This document shows positions 9,728 to 18,256 of a stretch of 44,670 nt of DNA, in pieces. Source of the stretch: an uncultured Acidovorax sp. (GTDB lineage: Bacteria > Pseudomonadota > Gammaproteobacteria > Burkholderiales > Burkholderiaceae_C); the NCBI GenBank assembly GCA_913774625.1, contig CAJYHL010000025.1, forward strand, positions 1 through 44,670. The letters run 5' to 3'. The translations under genes and the position numbers were made by a program. Every line of letters starts with the position of its first letter. The first letter of the stretch is position 1. Under the pieces are notes generated by a model. The model saw nothing but the letters and a program-made list of their open reading frames with translations. It was not told the origin of the DNA and made no database searches.

Positions 9728-11473
9728 TCAGAAGCTGTAGGCAAGGCTCAGAGCCAGGTTGGTGTGGGAGGTACGGAAGTGCTCCGGCTTTTTGACGGGG
9801 GTTGCCAGAAAGACTTCATAGGAGAGGTTGCGCCAGGTGCCACGCAGTCCCATGGCAGCGCCGGTCAAGGACTGACCCACGAGGTATTGAGCGGAAGGCC
9901 CGCTCACATGGCCGGCATCCAGCCCCACGAATGCCTCTGCATTGCCTGCGACGCCCAGATTCAAAGGCATGCCGAGTTCATTGCGCCAGTACCAGCCCCG
10001 GTCCCCGAGGAGCGTGCTTTCCCCGTCGAAGCCGCGCACGGTGTAGCGGCTACCGATGGAGAAGCGGTCTTGCGGCACCAGCGGCGTGCGGTTCCACTGC
10101 CCGCGCCACGTGGTGGTATAGCGCAGCCGCTGCCCTGCCAGCGCGAAGGGGACGGCCAGCTGCGCATCCGCCGTGACGATGGAAGGACGCGAAGTGCCTT
10201 CTCCGAAATCTTCTTCTGGCGCGGGCAGCGAAGACAGCATGCCCGTGCCCCGGCGATAGCCGAGGTTGGCATCCAGCGTGGCCGCACCGATGAACTCGCG
10301 GTGGCCGATACCCAGCTCCCAGCCCGCCATGCGGCGGCGCTGGACTTCGATTTCCGTGTCGTCGATGGCATTGCTGGAGCTGCGCAGCCAGCCGCGCAGG
10401 TAGGCGCTGGTCTTGCCCGTGGCATCGCGATGCAGCAGGCGCGAGAGACGGATATCGCTGTTCTTGCTGGTGCCGCTGTAACGATAGGTCTGGTTGGCGC
10501 CGGCTACGGACTGGTAGTAGTCGTAGCTGCTGGAAGTCACGCCCAACAGCCAGTACCCATAAGGGATTTCGTAGTGGACGGTGTAGCCCTGCGTGCCCCT
10601 GCTCCCCCTCTCTCCCCCGCCGAGATCATGGTTCAGGCTGAGGTAGAAGAGGTCGTTCAGCGTCCACCAGTGGTCATACGACAGGGTCGCGCTGCCTTGG
10701 TACTTGCCCGTGTACTTGCTGCCGGAATCGTCCGCAGACAGGCTCAGGCGGAAGGGCACGCCCTGCTTCCAGGCGATCACCAGATCGCTCTCGCCTGGGC
10801 GGGCATCGGCACCATCGGCCGGCATGATCTGGATGTCGGCATCGGCGGTGGGCACGCGCTTGAAGTTCTCCAGCCCCTGCTCGATGTCCCGCAGATTCAG
10901 CAGGTCGCCAGGCGCCGCAGGCACCGCGTTCCAGCGCGTGGCGCGTGGGCTGCTGTCTTCGGTGAACCGGATGTTGCGGATGCGCCCGGGGATCAGGGTC
11001 AGTTCCAGGCTGCCGCGGCTCACATCCTGGGGCGCAGCCAGCACGCGGGTGGTCACGTAGCCGCGCGCCACGATCGCGTTCTGCACGCGCTTCATGACGA
11101 GGTTGATGCCTTCGGAGCCCAGGCAGCGGCCCGTGGCGGGGTCGCCCTCGGGATCGGCTGCGCCCAGAGCCCACTGGAAATCAGCGGCGGAGTCGCCTTG
11201 CAGCGCAATGCGGTCGATCCGAAAACAGGGCGACTCCTCTGCAGGAAGCCGCTGCGTTTCGGTTGACAAGGGCGGCTCCAGGCGGACGTCGGGCCTGGCC
11301 TCCTGCTGCTGCCGCAACAGACGCTCGCGCTCCTGCTGCCGCAGGAGCTCCTGCGACCCGTCGCCTGCGGTCGGCACCTGCGCCAAGGCGACCGATGCCG
11401 GCACGGCAGCCAGCCACAAGACCCATGATTTCACCCGCCCCATACCCTGCCCTGCCAACGCACGCTGCAGCAT
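9728..11473 (-). CDS. TpsB outer-membrane transporter of two-partner secretion (FhaC/ShlB/CdiB family)
   Basis: This 581-residue outer-membrane beta-barrel should secrete the adjacent exoprotein. A signal peptide ends at about 32 (VALAQ). A Gln/Arg-rich helix (about 41-60) resembles the plug helix of FhaC. A POTRA_2-type domain (about 80-160) carries the family's cysteine pair, C83 ('SPCFRI') and C117 ('RCLGSEGI'), and a second POTRA-like segment runs to about 235. The 16-strand barrel carries the diagnostic VRGF motif (479-482, loop L6) and ends in the terminal Phe of 'LALSLAYSF'. I chose ATG 11473, with GAGGGA upstream, because the longer frame to 11623 adds 50 residues of non-secretory sequence in front of the signal peptide. 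The exoprotein ATG lies 9 nt past the stop, so the two genes are one operon. Confidence 0.95.
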   Translation of the reverse strand: MLQRALAGQGMGRVKSWVLWLAAVPASVALAQVPTAGDGSQELLRQQERERLLRQQQEARPDVRLEPPLSTETQRLPAEESPCFRIDRIALQGDSAADFQWALGAADPEGDPATGRCLGSEGINLVMKRVQNAIVARGYVTTRVLAAPQDVSRGSLELTLIPGRIRNIRFTEDSSPRATRWNAVPAAPGDLLNLRDIEQGLENFKRVPTADADIQIMPADGADARPGESDLVIAWKQGVPFRLSLSADDSGSKYTGKYQGSATLSYDHWWTLNDLFYLSLNHDLGGGERGSRGTQGYTVHYEIPYGYWLLGVTSSSYDYYQSVAGANQTYRYSGTSKNSDIRLSRLLHRDATGKTSAYLRGWLRSSSNAIDDTEIEVQRRRMAGWELGIGHREFIGAATLDANLGYRRGTGMLSSLPAPEEDFGEGTSRPSIVTADAQLAVPFALAGQRLRYTTTWRGQWNRTPLVPQDRFSIGSRYTVRGFDGESTLLGDRGWYWRNELGMPLNLGVAGNAEAFVGLDAGHVSGPSAQYLVGQSLTGAAMGLRGTWRNLSYEVFLATPVKKPEHFRTSHTNLALSLAYSF

Positions 11474-11565
11474 CTGACTTTCCCTCTTTTTAAACGCCGT
11501 ACCCAGCGTCTTGCCATCAAATGGGCGGCACTTTAAGGAGGCAGAGGAGGAAAAAGGGGGCGCCC

Positions 11566-11599
11566 GGGCGGACTTGTAACAGTCTCCGACAAGCCGCCC
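11566..11599 (-). terminator. Strong hairpin between the TonB receptor and tpsB (terminator or leader structure)
   Basis: GGGCGG-A-CTTGT pairs with ACAAG-CCGCCC: 11 base pairs, one bulged A and an 11-nt loop. On the minus strand it lies about 90 nt past the TonB receptor stop, and a T5 run follows about 10 nt after the stem. That spacing is too long for a classic intrinsic terminator. It could end the receptor transcript, or act as a leader structure of tpsB if the operon starts upstream at about 11608. Confidence 0.45.
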
Positions 11600-11614
11600 A
11601 TCAGGCGATGCAAG

Positions 11615-11642
11615 CTGATACACGGGCTTGACCTTTGTTCAA
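11615..11642 (-). promoter_or_regulatory. Possible sigma70 promoter for the tpsB-tpsA operon
   Basis: On the minus strand TTGAAC (11642-11637) and TATCAG (11620-11615) are separated by 16 nt, each matching 4 of 6 consensus bases. It would give a leader of about 130 nt containing the hairpin at 11566-11599. The match is modest and the call tentative. Confidence 0.25.
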
Positions 11643-11689
11643 ACTCATGCATGCATGCCTGCAACGCCAGAGGGCAACGGGAAGTGGCG

Positions 11690-13759
11690 CTACATCTTGA
11701 AGTTCAACGCCACATACACCGCCCGACCGGGTCCCGGCGCGAACATGGGCTGGGCGCTGCCCGCCGGCCAGAAGAAGGTGTCGTCCCAGGCATAGACGTA
11801 CTTGCGGCCGGCCAGATTCTTGACCTGCAGGTCCAGGCTCACGGTTTTGGTGAGCTGGTAGCGCGCATTCGCGTCGAACAGCACGAAGGCGCCGTACTTG
11901 CCCTTGGCGTTCAGGCTGTCGATGTAGTAGCTGCCCTGCGCCCGGCCCTGCAGGCCCAGGCGCAATTCGGGCGTGGCGCGGTATTCCGCTCCCAGGTTCG
12001 AGATGTGGCGCGGCGTGGAGAACACTTCCTTGCCGGCCAGCGGCGCGCCATCGGCCGTGAAGGCGCTGACCACCTTGGCCTCCTGCAGCGAATGCGAGGC
12101 CCAGAGCTGCCAGCGGCTGCCCACCTTCGTGGAGGCTTGCAGGTCCAGCCCCCGACGGCGGGTCTGGCCCAGGCCCACCGTGGTGCCGGTGGCGGGCATG
12201 TTGGCGACCTCATCGGTCGCGTCCTGCTGCCAGATGGCGGCGCGCATCTCGGTGCCGGGCATGGGCGTGAACTTCACGCCCAGTTCCTTGCCGCTGTTCA
12301 TCGAAGGCGCGAAGCGCGGCTGCGTGGGCGAGGTGATGTAGGCCGGTGCGCGCGATCCGGTCAGGATCTGGAAGGTACGGCCCCAGTTGGCATAGACGCT
12401 GACCTTGTCCGTGGCGCCGTACACCAGGCTGAACTTGGGCTGGTGGATCCAGCCGTAGTCCTGCAGCGATCCCTGCGCGCCGGTGTTGAGCACGGTATGC
12501 CCCGTGAAGCGGTCGGTGCGCATGCCCGGCACCAGCTTGAGCCGGTCGGTGGCCTGCACCACGGCCTGCACATAGGCGCCGACGTTGTTCAGCGTGTAGC
12601 GGTCGTTGTTGGAAACGGCGCCGGGCACGTCGAAGTCGGTGGGCACGGCATAGGGATAGCGGTAGCGCTCATAGCCGTTGCGCTGGCGCTCCACGTTGAT
12701 GCCGCCATCGACCGACAGCGCTTTGCTGGCGCGCCAGGTCAGCGTGCTCAGCAGGCCGTGCTGGGTCTCGTCCCAGCGGCGCAGCTGTCGGGGCGCATTG
12801 AAGAGGCTGGCGGCCTGGCTGTCGGTGAAGGTGATGCGCCGGTCGTCCTCGTAGCGGTTCAGGTAGAGCTTGTTGCTGAGGAACAGGGCCGGATCGATCT
12901 GCCAGTCCAGGTGGGCGCTCAGGTGGTGCATGTCGCGGTCATCGCCGTCGTTGGCGTTCTTGGCGGGCGACTGGTGGCGGTCCCGGGCCAGCTGCTGCGC
13001 CGTCAGGAAGCCCGGCTCCTCGGCCCGGTGGGAATAGAGGCGCGCCACGATGCCGGCCTTGACCGCGCCGCCCTCCGAGGTCAGGAACCACTTGCCGCCC
13101 AGCGAATACTTGTCGGAATGCGCGTGCTGGCGGTAGCCGTTGGATTCCTGCCTGGCGAGGAAATAGTTCTGCGCGAAGCCGCCCGATTCGCGGCCCAGCG
13201 CCAGCTGCACTTCGCGCGTCGCATCGCTGCCGTAGGTGAAGCGACCTTCGGAGTAGTCGCCGCCCTGGCGCGTGGCGAAGTTGATGTTGCCGCCGATGTT
13301 GTGCAGGCCGTATCGCGGGTCGTTGGTGCCGCGCACCACCTCGATGTAGTCGATCTCCAGCGGGAAGATCATGTCGATGAAGCGCTGGTTGCCGCTGTTG
13401 ACGTTGCTGGGAATGCCGTCGATCAGCACCTTGATGCCGTTGATGTAGCCCTCGCCGTTGAAGGCGCGGAAGGTGGCCTTGCCCGATTCCGCGCCCATGC
13501 GGGTTTCGGTCAGCTGGATGCCGGGCAACTGGCCGACCAGTTCCCAGCTGTTGCCGACGTTCTGGTTCTCGATCTTGTCCGCGCCCAGGATATCGACCGA
13601 GGTCAGCAAGGTGTTGGGCGCGAGCGGGCCGCCGGTGCCGGTGCGCACGGACACTTCGCCCAGGGTGGAGACGGAATCGCCTGCGGTCTGGGCGGCCGCT
13701 GCGAAGCACAGGAAGGGGGACGCCACCGCGAGGGGCAGCACTTTGGGAGACAACAACAC
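11690..13759 (-). CDS. TonB-dependent outer-membrane receptor (FecA-like, COG4772 type), substrate unknown
   Basis: With the GTG start at 13759 this is a 689-residue TonB-dependent receptor. It has a signal peptide (MLLSPKV... ending FAAAAQ, about residue 24), a TonB-box-like 'LGEVSV' and a plug domain with 'LPGIQLTETRMGAESG', 'IDGIP' and the 'IEVVRGTNDPRYGLHNIGGNINF' type signature. A 22-strand barrel follows, with 'NLAGRKYV' near the end and an aromatic-rich C-terminus ('YVALNFKM'). Putative loops hold clustered histidines ('RQHAHSD', 'DMHHLSAH'). ATG 13789 is an in-frame alternative, but GTG 13759 has GGAG 7 nt upstream whereas 13789 has no Shine-Dalgarno. The upstream same-strand DUF2946-like gene suggests metal or metallophore uptake (copper, zinc or iron); I could not choose among them. 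Confidence 0.9.
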   Translation of the reverse strand: MLLSPKVLPLAVASPFLCFAAAAQTAGDSVSTLGEVSVRTGTGGPLAPNTLLTSVDILGADKIENQNVGNSWELVGQLPGIQLTETRMGAESGKATFRAFNGEGYINGIKVLIDGIPSNVNSGNQRFIDMIFPLEIDYIEVVRGTNDPRYGLHNIGGNINFATRQGGDYSEGRFTYGSDATREVQLALGRESGGFAQNYFLARQESNGYRQHAHSDKYSLGGKWFLTSEGGAVKAGIVARLYSHRAEEPGFLTAQQLARDRHQSPAKNANDGDDRDMHHLSAHLDWQIDPALFLSNKLYLNRYEDDRRITFTDSQAASLFNAPRQLRRWDETQHGLLSTLTWRASKALSVDGGINVERQRNGYERYRYPYAVPTDFDVPGAVSNNDRYTLNNVGAYVQAVVQATDRLKLVPGMRTDRFTGHTVLNTGAQGSLQDYGWIHQPKFSLVYGATDKVSVYANWGRTFQILTGSRAPAYITSPTQPRFAPSMNSGKELGVKFTPMPGTEMRAAIWQQDATDEVANMPATGTTVGLGQTRRRGLDLQASTKVGSRWQLWASHSLQEAKVVSAFTADGAPLAGKEVFSTPRHISNLGAEYRATPELRLGLQGRAQGSYYIDSLNAKGKYGAFVLFDANARYQLTKTVSLDLQVKNLAGRKYVYAWDDTFFWPAGSAQPMFAPGPGRAVYVALNFKM

Positions 13760-13770
13760 GAGACTTCTCC

Positions 13771-13787
13771 GCGGACCAGCGGTCCGC
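13771..13787 (-). other. Perfect hairpin just upstream of the preferred TonB receptor start
   Basis: GCGGACC-AGC-GGTCCGC is a perfect 7-bp stem with a 3-nt loop, 11 nt from the preferred GTG start. If GTG 13759 is correct, the hairpin is in the 5' leader beside the ribosome site (GGAG) and could affect translation. If ATG 13789 is used, it is coding. Confidence 0.4.
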
Positions 13788-13861
13788 ATGGATCAAACAG
13801 AAAGGAAGGGCGAAATAAAGGCAGAGGCCGCGCCCACGGGGCGAGGCCGGCGCGCGCCCTT

Positions 13862-13877
13862 CCCGCCCGAAGGCGGG
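13862..13877 (-). other. Hairpin with TTCG tetraloop between the DUF2946-like gene and the TonB receptor
   Basis: On the minus strand CCCGCC-TTCG-GGCGGG forms a 6-bp GC stem closed by a stable UUCG-type tetraloop. A 10-bp palindrome (GGCGCGCGCC, 13849-13858) follows, with no T-run. The roughly 250-base gap between the two genes holds no further gene that I can see. It is plausibly an mRNA processing or stability element, or a Rho-assisted terminator. Confidence 0.4.
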
Positions 13878-14014
13878 GTCGTGGGCACGCGGATGTAAGA
13901 AAGCAGGGATCGGAGCGCGGAGTACGCCCATTCCGAAGCCGCCCGGCCTATGCCGTTGCCCTGGCCCGTTGCGCAAGCACCGGGCAGAGGACGGAGGGCA
14001 TGCCTCAGGTCAGT

Positions 14015-14401
14015 TCAGGCGGCAGCGGGCAGAAGGGAAAGCGGCGGCGCACGCGGCGCGGCGAGCAGCCAGGCCGGGGGCGGCAGGGGCGCTAGCGCGA
14101 ACACCCGCGGCAGCGCCAGCGCTGCCTGCCGGAAGCCGGCCAGGACCGGCGCACTGGTGGGCAGTGCGGGGCACAGACTGGCCAGATGCACGCAGAGGGC
14201 GCAGTCGTCGGCCCTGGCGCCTGCGGGAGCCTGGAGCGGCTCCTCCTCCCGGGCATCGTCCCAGGCGGGGGCCTGCGCCGCCACCCGGGCATCGGCGCGC
14301 AGATGGGCGTGCCGATGCACTTCGGGCAGCAGATCGTGCCCGAATACGGAGAGCAAGGCCAGCCAGAGCCAGACCGCGGAAAAACCCCTGTGCATTGACA
14401 T
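14015..14401 (-). CDS. Small His/Cys-rich membrane-associated protein, DUF2946-like
   Basis: This 128-residue protein has a hydrophobic N-terminal segment (about 7-20, 'FSAVWLWLALLSVFG') that may be a signal or anchor. A histidine cluster follows (H22, H29, H31, H33 in 'GHDLLPEVHRHAH'), then a Cys motif 'DDCALCVHLASLC' (C67, C70, C77) and a Pro/Ala/Leu-rich tail. The layout matches DUF2946-type proteins, often found beside metal-related TonB receptors; the family's function is not established. Two close ATGs compete, 14401 and 14395, neither with a clear Shine-Dalgarno site. It precedes the TonB receptor on the same strand by about 255 bases. Its start codons overlap the -35 and adjacent spacer of the divergent diguanylate cyclase promoter. 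Confidence 0.7.
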   Translation of the reverse strand: MSMHRGFSAVWLWLALLSVFGHDLLPEVHRHAHLRADARVAAQAPAWDDAREEEPLQAPAGARADDCALCVHLASLCPALPTSAPVLAGFRQAALALPRVFALAPLPPPAWLLAAPRAPPLSLLPAAA

Positions 14402-14424
14402 ATTGTAACAAACATGACTACAAT
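14395..14424 (+). promoter_or_regulatory. Near-consensus sigma70 promoter for the diguanylate cyclase, with embedded inverted repeat
   Basis: TTGACA (14395-14400), an 18-nt spacer and TACAAT (14419-14424) match the sigma70 consensus at 6/6 and 5/6. Transcription would start near 14431, leaving a leader of about 200 nt. The spacer and -10 contain an inverted repeat, ATTGTA-N11-TACAAT (14402-14424), a plausible operator. The promoter overlaps the first codons of the divergent DUF2946-like gene. Confidence 0.6.
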
Positions 14425-14545
14425 TCAGACCCCAAGTCCGCCCTCGATGGCGGGTATCGCGAAGCCGCCCTGCCGGCACGGAAAAAGACCAGAAGACAGC
14501 CTTCCCCGCTCACCGGGCCGCCCTGCCCTTCTTCGCCGGGCAGGC

Positions 14546-14561
14546 CAGCCCGCAAGGGCTG
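14546..14561 (+). other. Hairpin with GCAA tetraloop in the diguanylate cyclase leader
   Basis: CAGCCC-GCAA-GGGCTG forms a perfect 6-bp stem with a GNRA loop in the long leader, about 70 nt before the start codon. A smaller CCGCC/GGCGG stem lies near 14440. I saw no conserved GEMM (c-di-GMP) riboswitch core, so this is only a leader structure. Confidence 0.35.
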
Positions 14562-14628
14562 CCGCCGTCGTCGCCCCGAGCCGCTCCCGTTCCGCCACGC
14601 GCACCGCTTCTCCCGCAGGTCATCCCTG

Positions 14629-16119
<1,491 letters not shown>

Positions 16120-16130
16120 TCGCCGCTTAG

Positions 16131-16144
16131 AACGTGTTCACGTT
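16131..16144. terminator. Palindrome between convergent genes
   Basis: AACGTG-TT-CACGTT is a perfect inverted repeat in the 37-nt gap between the diguanylate cyclase and epimerase stops. There is no long T-run on either side. It may act as a weak bidirectional terminator or be a dispersed palindromic element. Confidence 0.35.
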
Positions 16145-16156
16145 CTTGCCGCCCCG

Positions 16157-17083
16157 TCAGCGCATGGGGCCGAAGCGCCACTGCACGCCGAGTTCGAGGC
16201 GTTCGCCCTGCGACAGCACGCGCAGCCCCGGCATGCCCGGCTGATGGAAGGCATCGATAGGCTGGGTGATGGGCTCGAAGCAGAAGGCCGGGCCGGCCGG
16301 CGGGCGGTAGATCAGGCAGAAATGCCGGTCCTCACCCCCGTCGCGGGCGAAGCCGGGCATATGGGCCGTGAGCTGCAGGCCGCGCTCCGGCCATTCGATG
16401 CATGCCGATCCGCCCCAGCCCACATAGGCGTTGTCGATCAGGTCGCCATGGGCCGAAATGCCGGCATTGAGGTCCCAGCCAGGCGGGAAGTCGGCCGTCA
16501 GCTCGGTGGGCAGGGGGTCGCTGCCGCTCAGCCACACGCCCCGCACCGGCGCGGAGATGCGCGTGCCGCTGGTGCGGGGAAACCAGGGATGCAGGCCCAG
16601 GCCGTAGGGCAGCGGCTGCGCGCCCCGGTGGGTCACCACCACGGACTGGTCCAGCCCGCCCTCGACCAGCCGGAAGGTCTGCACGCAGGCGTATTCATAG
16701 GGGCCGCCGCCGAAGCGCGCGGACTCCAGGCGCATTTCCACGGTGTCTTCGGCAGTCTGGTGCAGCGACCAGGGCTGCAGCCAGCCGTCGCCATGGATGG
16801 GATACGGCTCGCCCGCACGGTTGGGCTGCATGGGATGGAACTGCCCCTCGTGCGAGAAGCCGCCGCCGCTGATCCGGTTGGACCAGGGCACCATGGCGAA
16901 GGAAGCCATGCGGTAGAGGTCGGGCGTGACGCCGTCCCAGGGCCGCCACAGGTCCAAGCGGCTGTCCGGGCCCTGCGGGTCGTCGATCTGCCACGCGGCG
17001 ACGCTGCCGCCCAGCGTGGGCACCAGCCCGAGGTGCTGGCCCCCGTGATGCAGCCAGATGACGGGATGGGAAGAATCGGCCAT
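16157..17083 (-). CDS. Aldose 1-epimerase family protein (GalM-like mutarotase)
   Basis: This 308-residue beta-sandwich mutarotase should interconvert sugar anomers (galactose or arabinose), supplying the anomer used by the dehydrogenase. Family residues visible are N69-R70 ('WSNRI'), H97 ('PIHGDGW'), H165 ('GLGLHPWF') as the likely acid, and E270 ('CFEPITQP') as the likely base. The start is ATG 17083, preceded by AAGGAG 7 nt upstream; the in-frame ATG 17107 lacks a ribosome site. It lies downstream of the lactonase on the same strand (117-nt gap holding a pyrimidine-rich stretch and no gene). The context ties it to the sugar-oxidation regulon. It is close to the aldose-1-epimerase-like proteins found in galactose and arabinose oxidation clusters, rather than E. 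coli GalM itself. Confidence 0.9.
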   Translation of the reverse strand: MADSSHPVIWLHHGGQHLGLVPTLGGSVAAWQIDDPQGPDSRLDLWRPWDGVTPDLYRMASFAMVPWSNRISGGGFSHEGQFHPMQPNRAGEPYPIHGDGWLQPWSLHQTAEDTVEMRLESARFGGGPYEYACVQTFRLVEGGLDQSVVVTHRGAQPLPYGLGLHPWFPRTSGTRISAPVRGVWLSGSDPLPTELTADFPPGWDLNAGISAHGDLIDNAYVGWGGSACIEWPERGLQLTAHMPGFARDGGEDRHFCLIYRPPAGPAFCFEPITQPIDAFHQPGMPGLRVLSQGERLELGVQWRFGPMR

Positions 17084-17200
17084 GGTGGCTCCTTGTAATC
17101 GAGGCAATGAAAAGAAGGGCGGAAGGTCGAAAAAGCGGCGAAGGGACGGAGCAAGGGCGACGGAAGAAGGGATGCAGCAGGCAGGCGCGCCCGCCCTCCA

Positions 17201-18133
17201 TCAGCCGCCGAAGAGGTTGGCGGGCAGGCCCGCCACGTCCAGTTGCGCGGCGAACAGCGCGCCCGCCAGCGGCTGCGCCTGCAGCTGCTCGGGCGTCAGC
17301 CCCACCCGCGCAGAGGTGATGAACAGCGTGCGCAGGCCGGGGCCGCCGAAGGTGCAGTGGGTGACCTGGCTCACAGGCAGGTCGATGCGGGCCAGTTCCT
17401 GCGCCGTGGCCGGGTCATGGCAGGTCACGCAGGAGCCGCCCCAGTGGGCGATCCAGAGGCGTCCTTCGGCGTCTGCCGTCATGCCGTCGGGCACGCCCTC
17501 CTCGGGCGACCACCGCTTCCAGAGGGTCCGGTTCGACAGCCGGCCGGAGGCGGCATCGAAGTCGTAGCGGTAGGTGCGGCCCTGCACGGTGTCATTGAAG
17601 AACATGCATCCCTCCTGGCCGCCCGGCCAGGCGGGGCCGTTGGTCACGGCGAAGCCTTCGTCATGGAGGGTGCAGGTGCCGTCCGGGTCGTAGCGGTAGA
17701 GCGCGCCCGTGGGGTCCTGGCAGGCGAAGTCCATGCTGCCGGCCCAGAAGCGGCCAGCGGCATCGCACCGGCCGTCGTTGAAGCGGTTGCCCGGCTGATC
17801 GGGCTCGGGCTGGTGCAGGTAGCGCGGCGCAGTGCCGGTGGCCGGATCGAAGAGCGCGAAGCCGCGGCGCAACGCCACGATCAGACCGGGATGGCGGGCG
17901 CGCTCGGCCAGGGCGGAGATCTCTTCGCCGAAGTCCCAGGACTGCAGAGGCGCGTCGGACAGATCCCAGCGGTAGAGGCGCCGCGACAGGATGTCCACCC
18001 AGTACAGCGCCTGCTCCCGCCCCGACCACATCGGGCCCTCGCCCAGTTCGCAGCCCAGATCCTGCGCGCAGCGCACGGGGCCGATGGAAGGAATGCGAGG
18101 GGCGGGCACGCCCGGGTCTTGGCTTGGATTCAC
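17201..18133 (-). CDS. SMP-30/gluconolactonase-family sugar lactonase (arabinono-/galactonolactonase)
   Basis: This 310-residue six-bladed beta-propeller should hydrolyse the L-arabinono- or D-galactonolactone made by the dehydrogenase. The divalent-metal ligands of the SMP-30 family are visible: E32 ('LGEGPMW'), N165 ('VTNGPAW') and D216 ('VPDGMTAD'), plus the substrate-side 'RFNDGRCD' (N119-D120). It starts at GTG 18133, with AGGAG 8 nt upstream. It diverges from the sugar dehydrogenase and precedes the epimerase on the same strand. Its upstream region has a good promoter with an inverted repeat in the spacer, indicating sugar-responsive control. The exact lactone is inferred from context: the cluster holds both arabinonate- and galactonate-specific dehydratases. 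Confidence 0.92.
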   Translation of the reverse strand: MNPSQDPGVPAPRIPSIGPVRCAQDLGCELGEGPMWSGREQALYWVDILSRRLYRWDLSDAPLQSWDFGEEISALAERARHPGLIVALRRGFALFDPATGTAPRYLHQPEPDQPGNRFNDGRCDAAGRFWAGSMDFACQDPTGALYRYDPDGTCTLHDEGFAVTNGPAWPGGQEGCMFFNDTVQGRTYRYDFDAASGRLSNRTLWKRWSPEEGVPDGMTADAEGRLWIAHWGGSCVTCHDPATAQELARIDLPVSQVTHCTFGGPGLRTLFITSARVGLTPEQLQAQPLAGALFAAQLDVAGLPANLFGG

Positions 18134-18191
18134 CTGCTTGTCTCCTGAAGATTCGAGGCTTTTGTCGGGGGTATGCCTCTTGACTCGGGCG

Positions 18192-18220
18192 ATGTTATCA
18201 ACGCCAATTGATGCTGTTAA
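18192..18220 (-). promoter_or_regulatory. Promoter of lactonase-epimerase genes with operator-like inverted repeat in the spacer
   Basis: On the minus strand TTAACA (18220-18215), 17 nt, then TAACAT (18197-18192) match sigma70 at 5/6 and 4/6, giving a leader of about 50 nt. The inverted repeat ATCAA-N6-TTGAT (18197-18212) fills the spacer, a usual place for a repressor or dual-regulator site. Confidence 0.5.
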
Positions 18221-18256
18221 TGATTATTTTCACCATTGATTGATTGCAATATTGAT
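18207..18256 (+). promoter_or_regulatory. Cluster of ATTGAT repeats upstream of the sugar dehydrogenase
   Basis: ATTGAT occurs at 18207, 18235, 18239 and 18251, in an AT-rich island just before the dehydrogenase ATG (18257). ATTGATAT (18251-18258) recurs at 20119-20126, upstream of the semialdehyde dehydrogenase. This suggests a shared regulator, probably the LysR-type protein at 19106-20065. I could not place a convincing plus-strand -10/-35 pair here. Confidence 0.4.

Noticed and set aside
11474-11623. Upstream ATG (11623) for the TpsB transporter
   Set aside because: The added 50 residues precede a clear signal peptide and include the hairpin region, so they are leader sequence.
11646-11657. 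CATGCATGCATG palindrome near the tps promoter
   Set aside because: A simple tetranucleotide repeat with no supporting context; probably chance.
13790-14014. Cobalamin riboswitch upstream of the TonB receptor
   Set aside because: No recognisable B12-box core was found; only simple GC hairpins are present.
14394-14408. Zur box over the DUF2946-like start (minus strand TGTTACAATATGTCA)
   Set aside because: It resembles the Zur consensus at several positions, but its internal symmetry is poor (outer two pairs and two inner pairs only). It overlaps an equally good promoter explanation.
14425-14628. c-di-GMP riboswitch in the long leader of the diguanylate cyclase
   Set aside because: A GCAA tetraloop stem exists, but the conserved GEMM core sequences are not visible.
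18236-18256. TTG start giving a 7-residue longer sugar dehydrogenase
   Set aside because: It would run through the ATTGAT repeat cluster and has no ribosome site; ATG 18257 is simpler.
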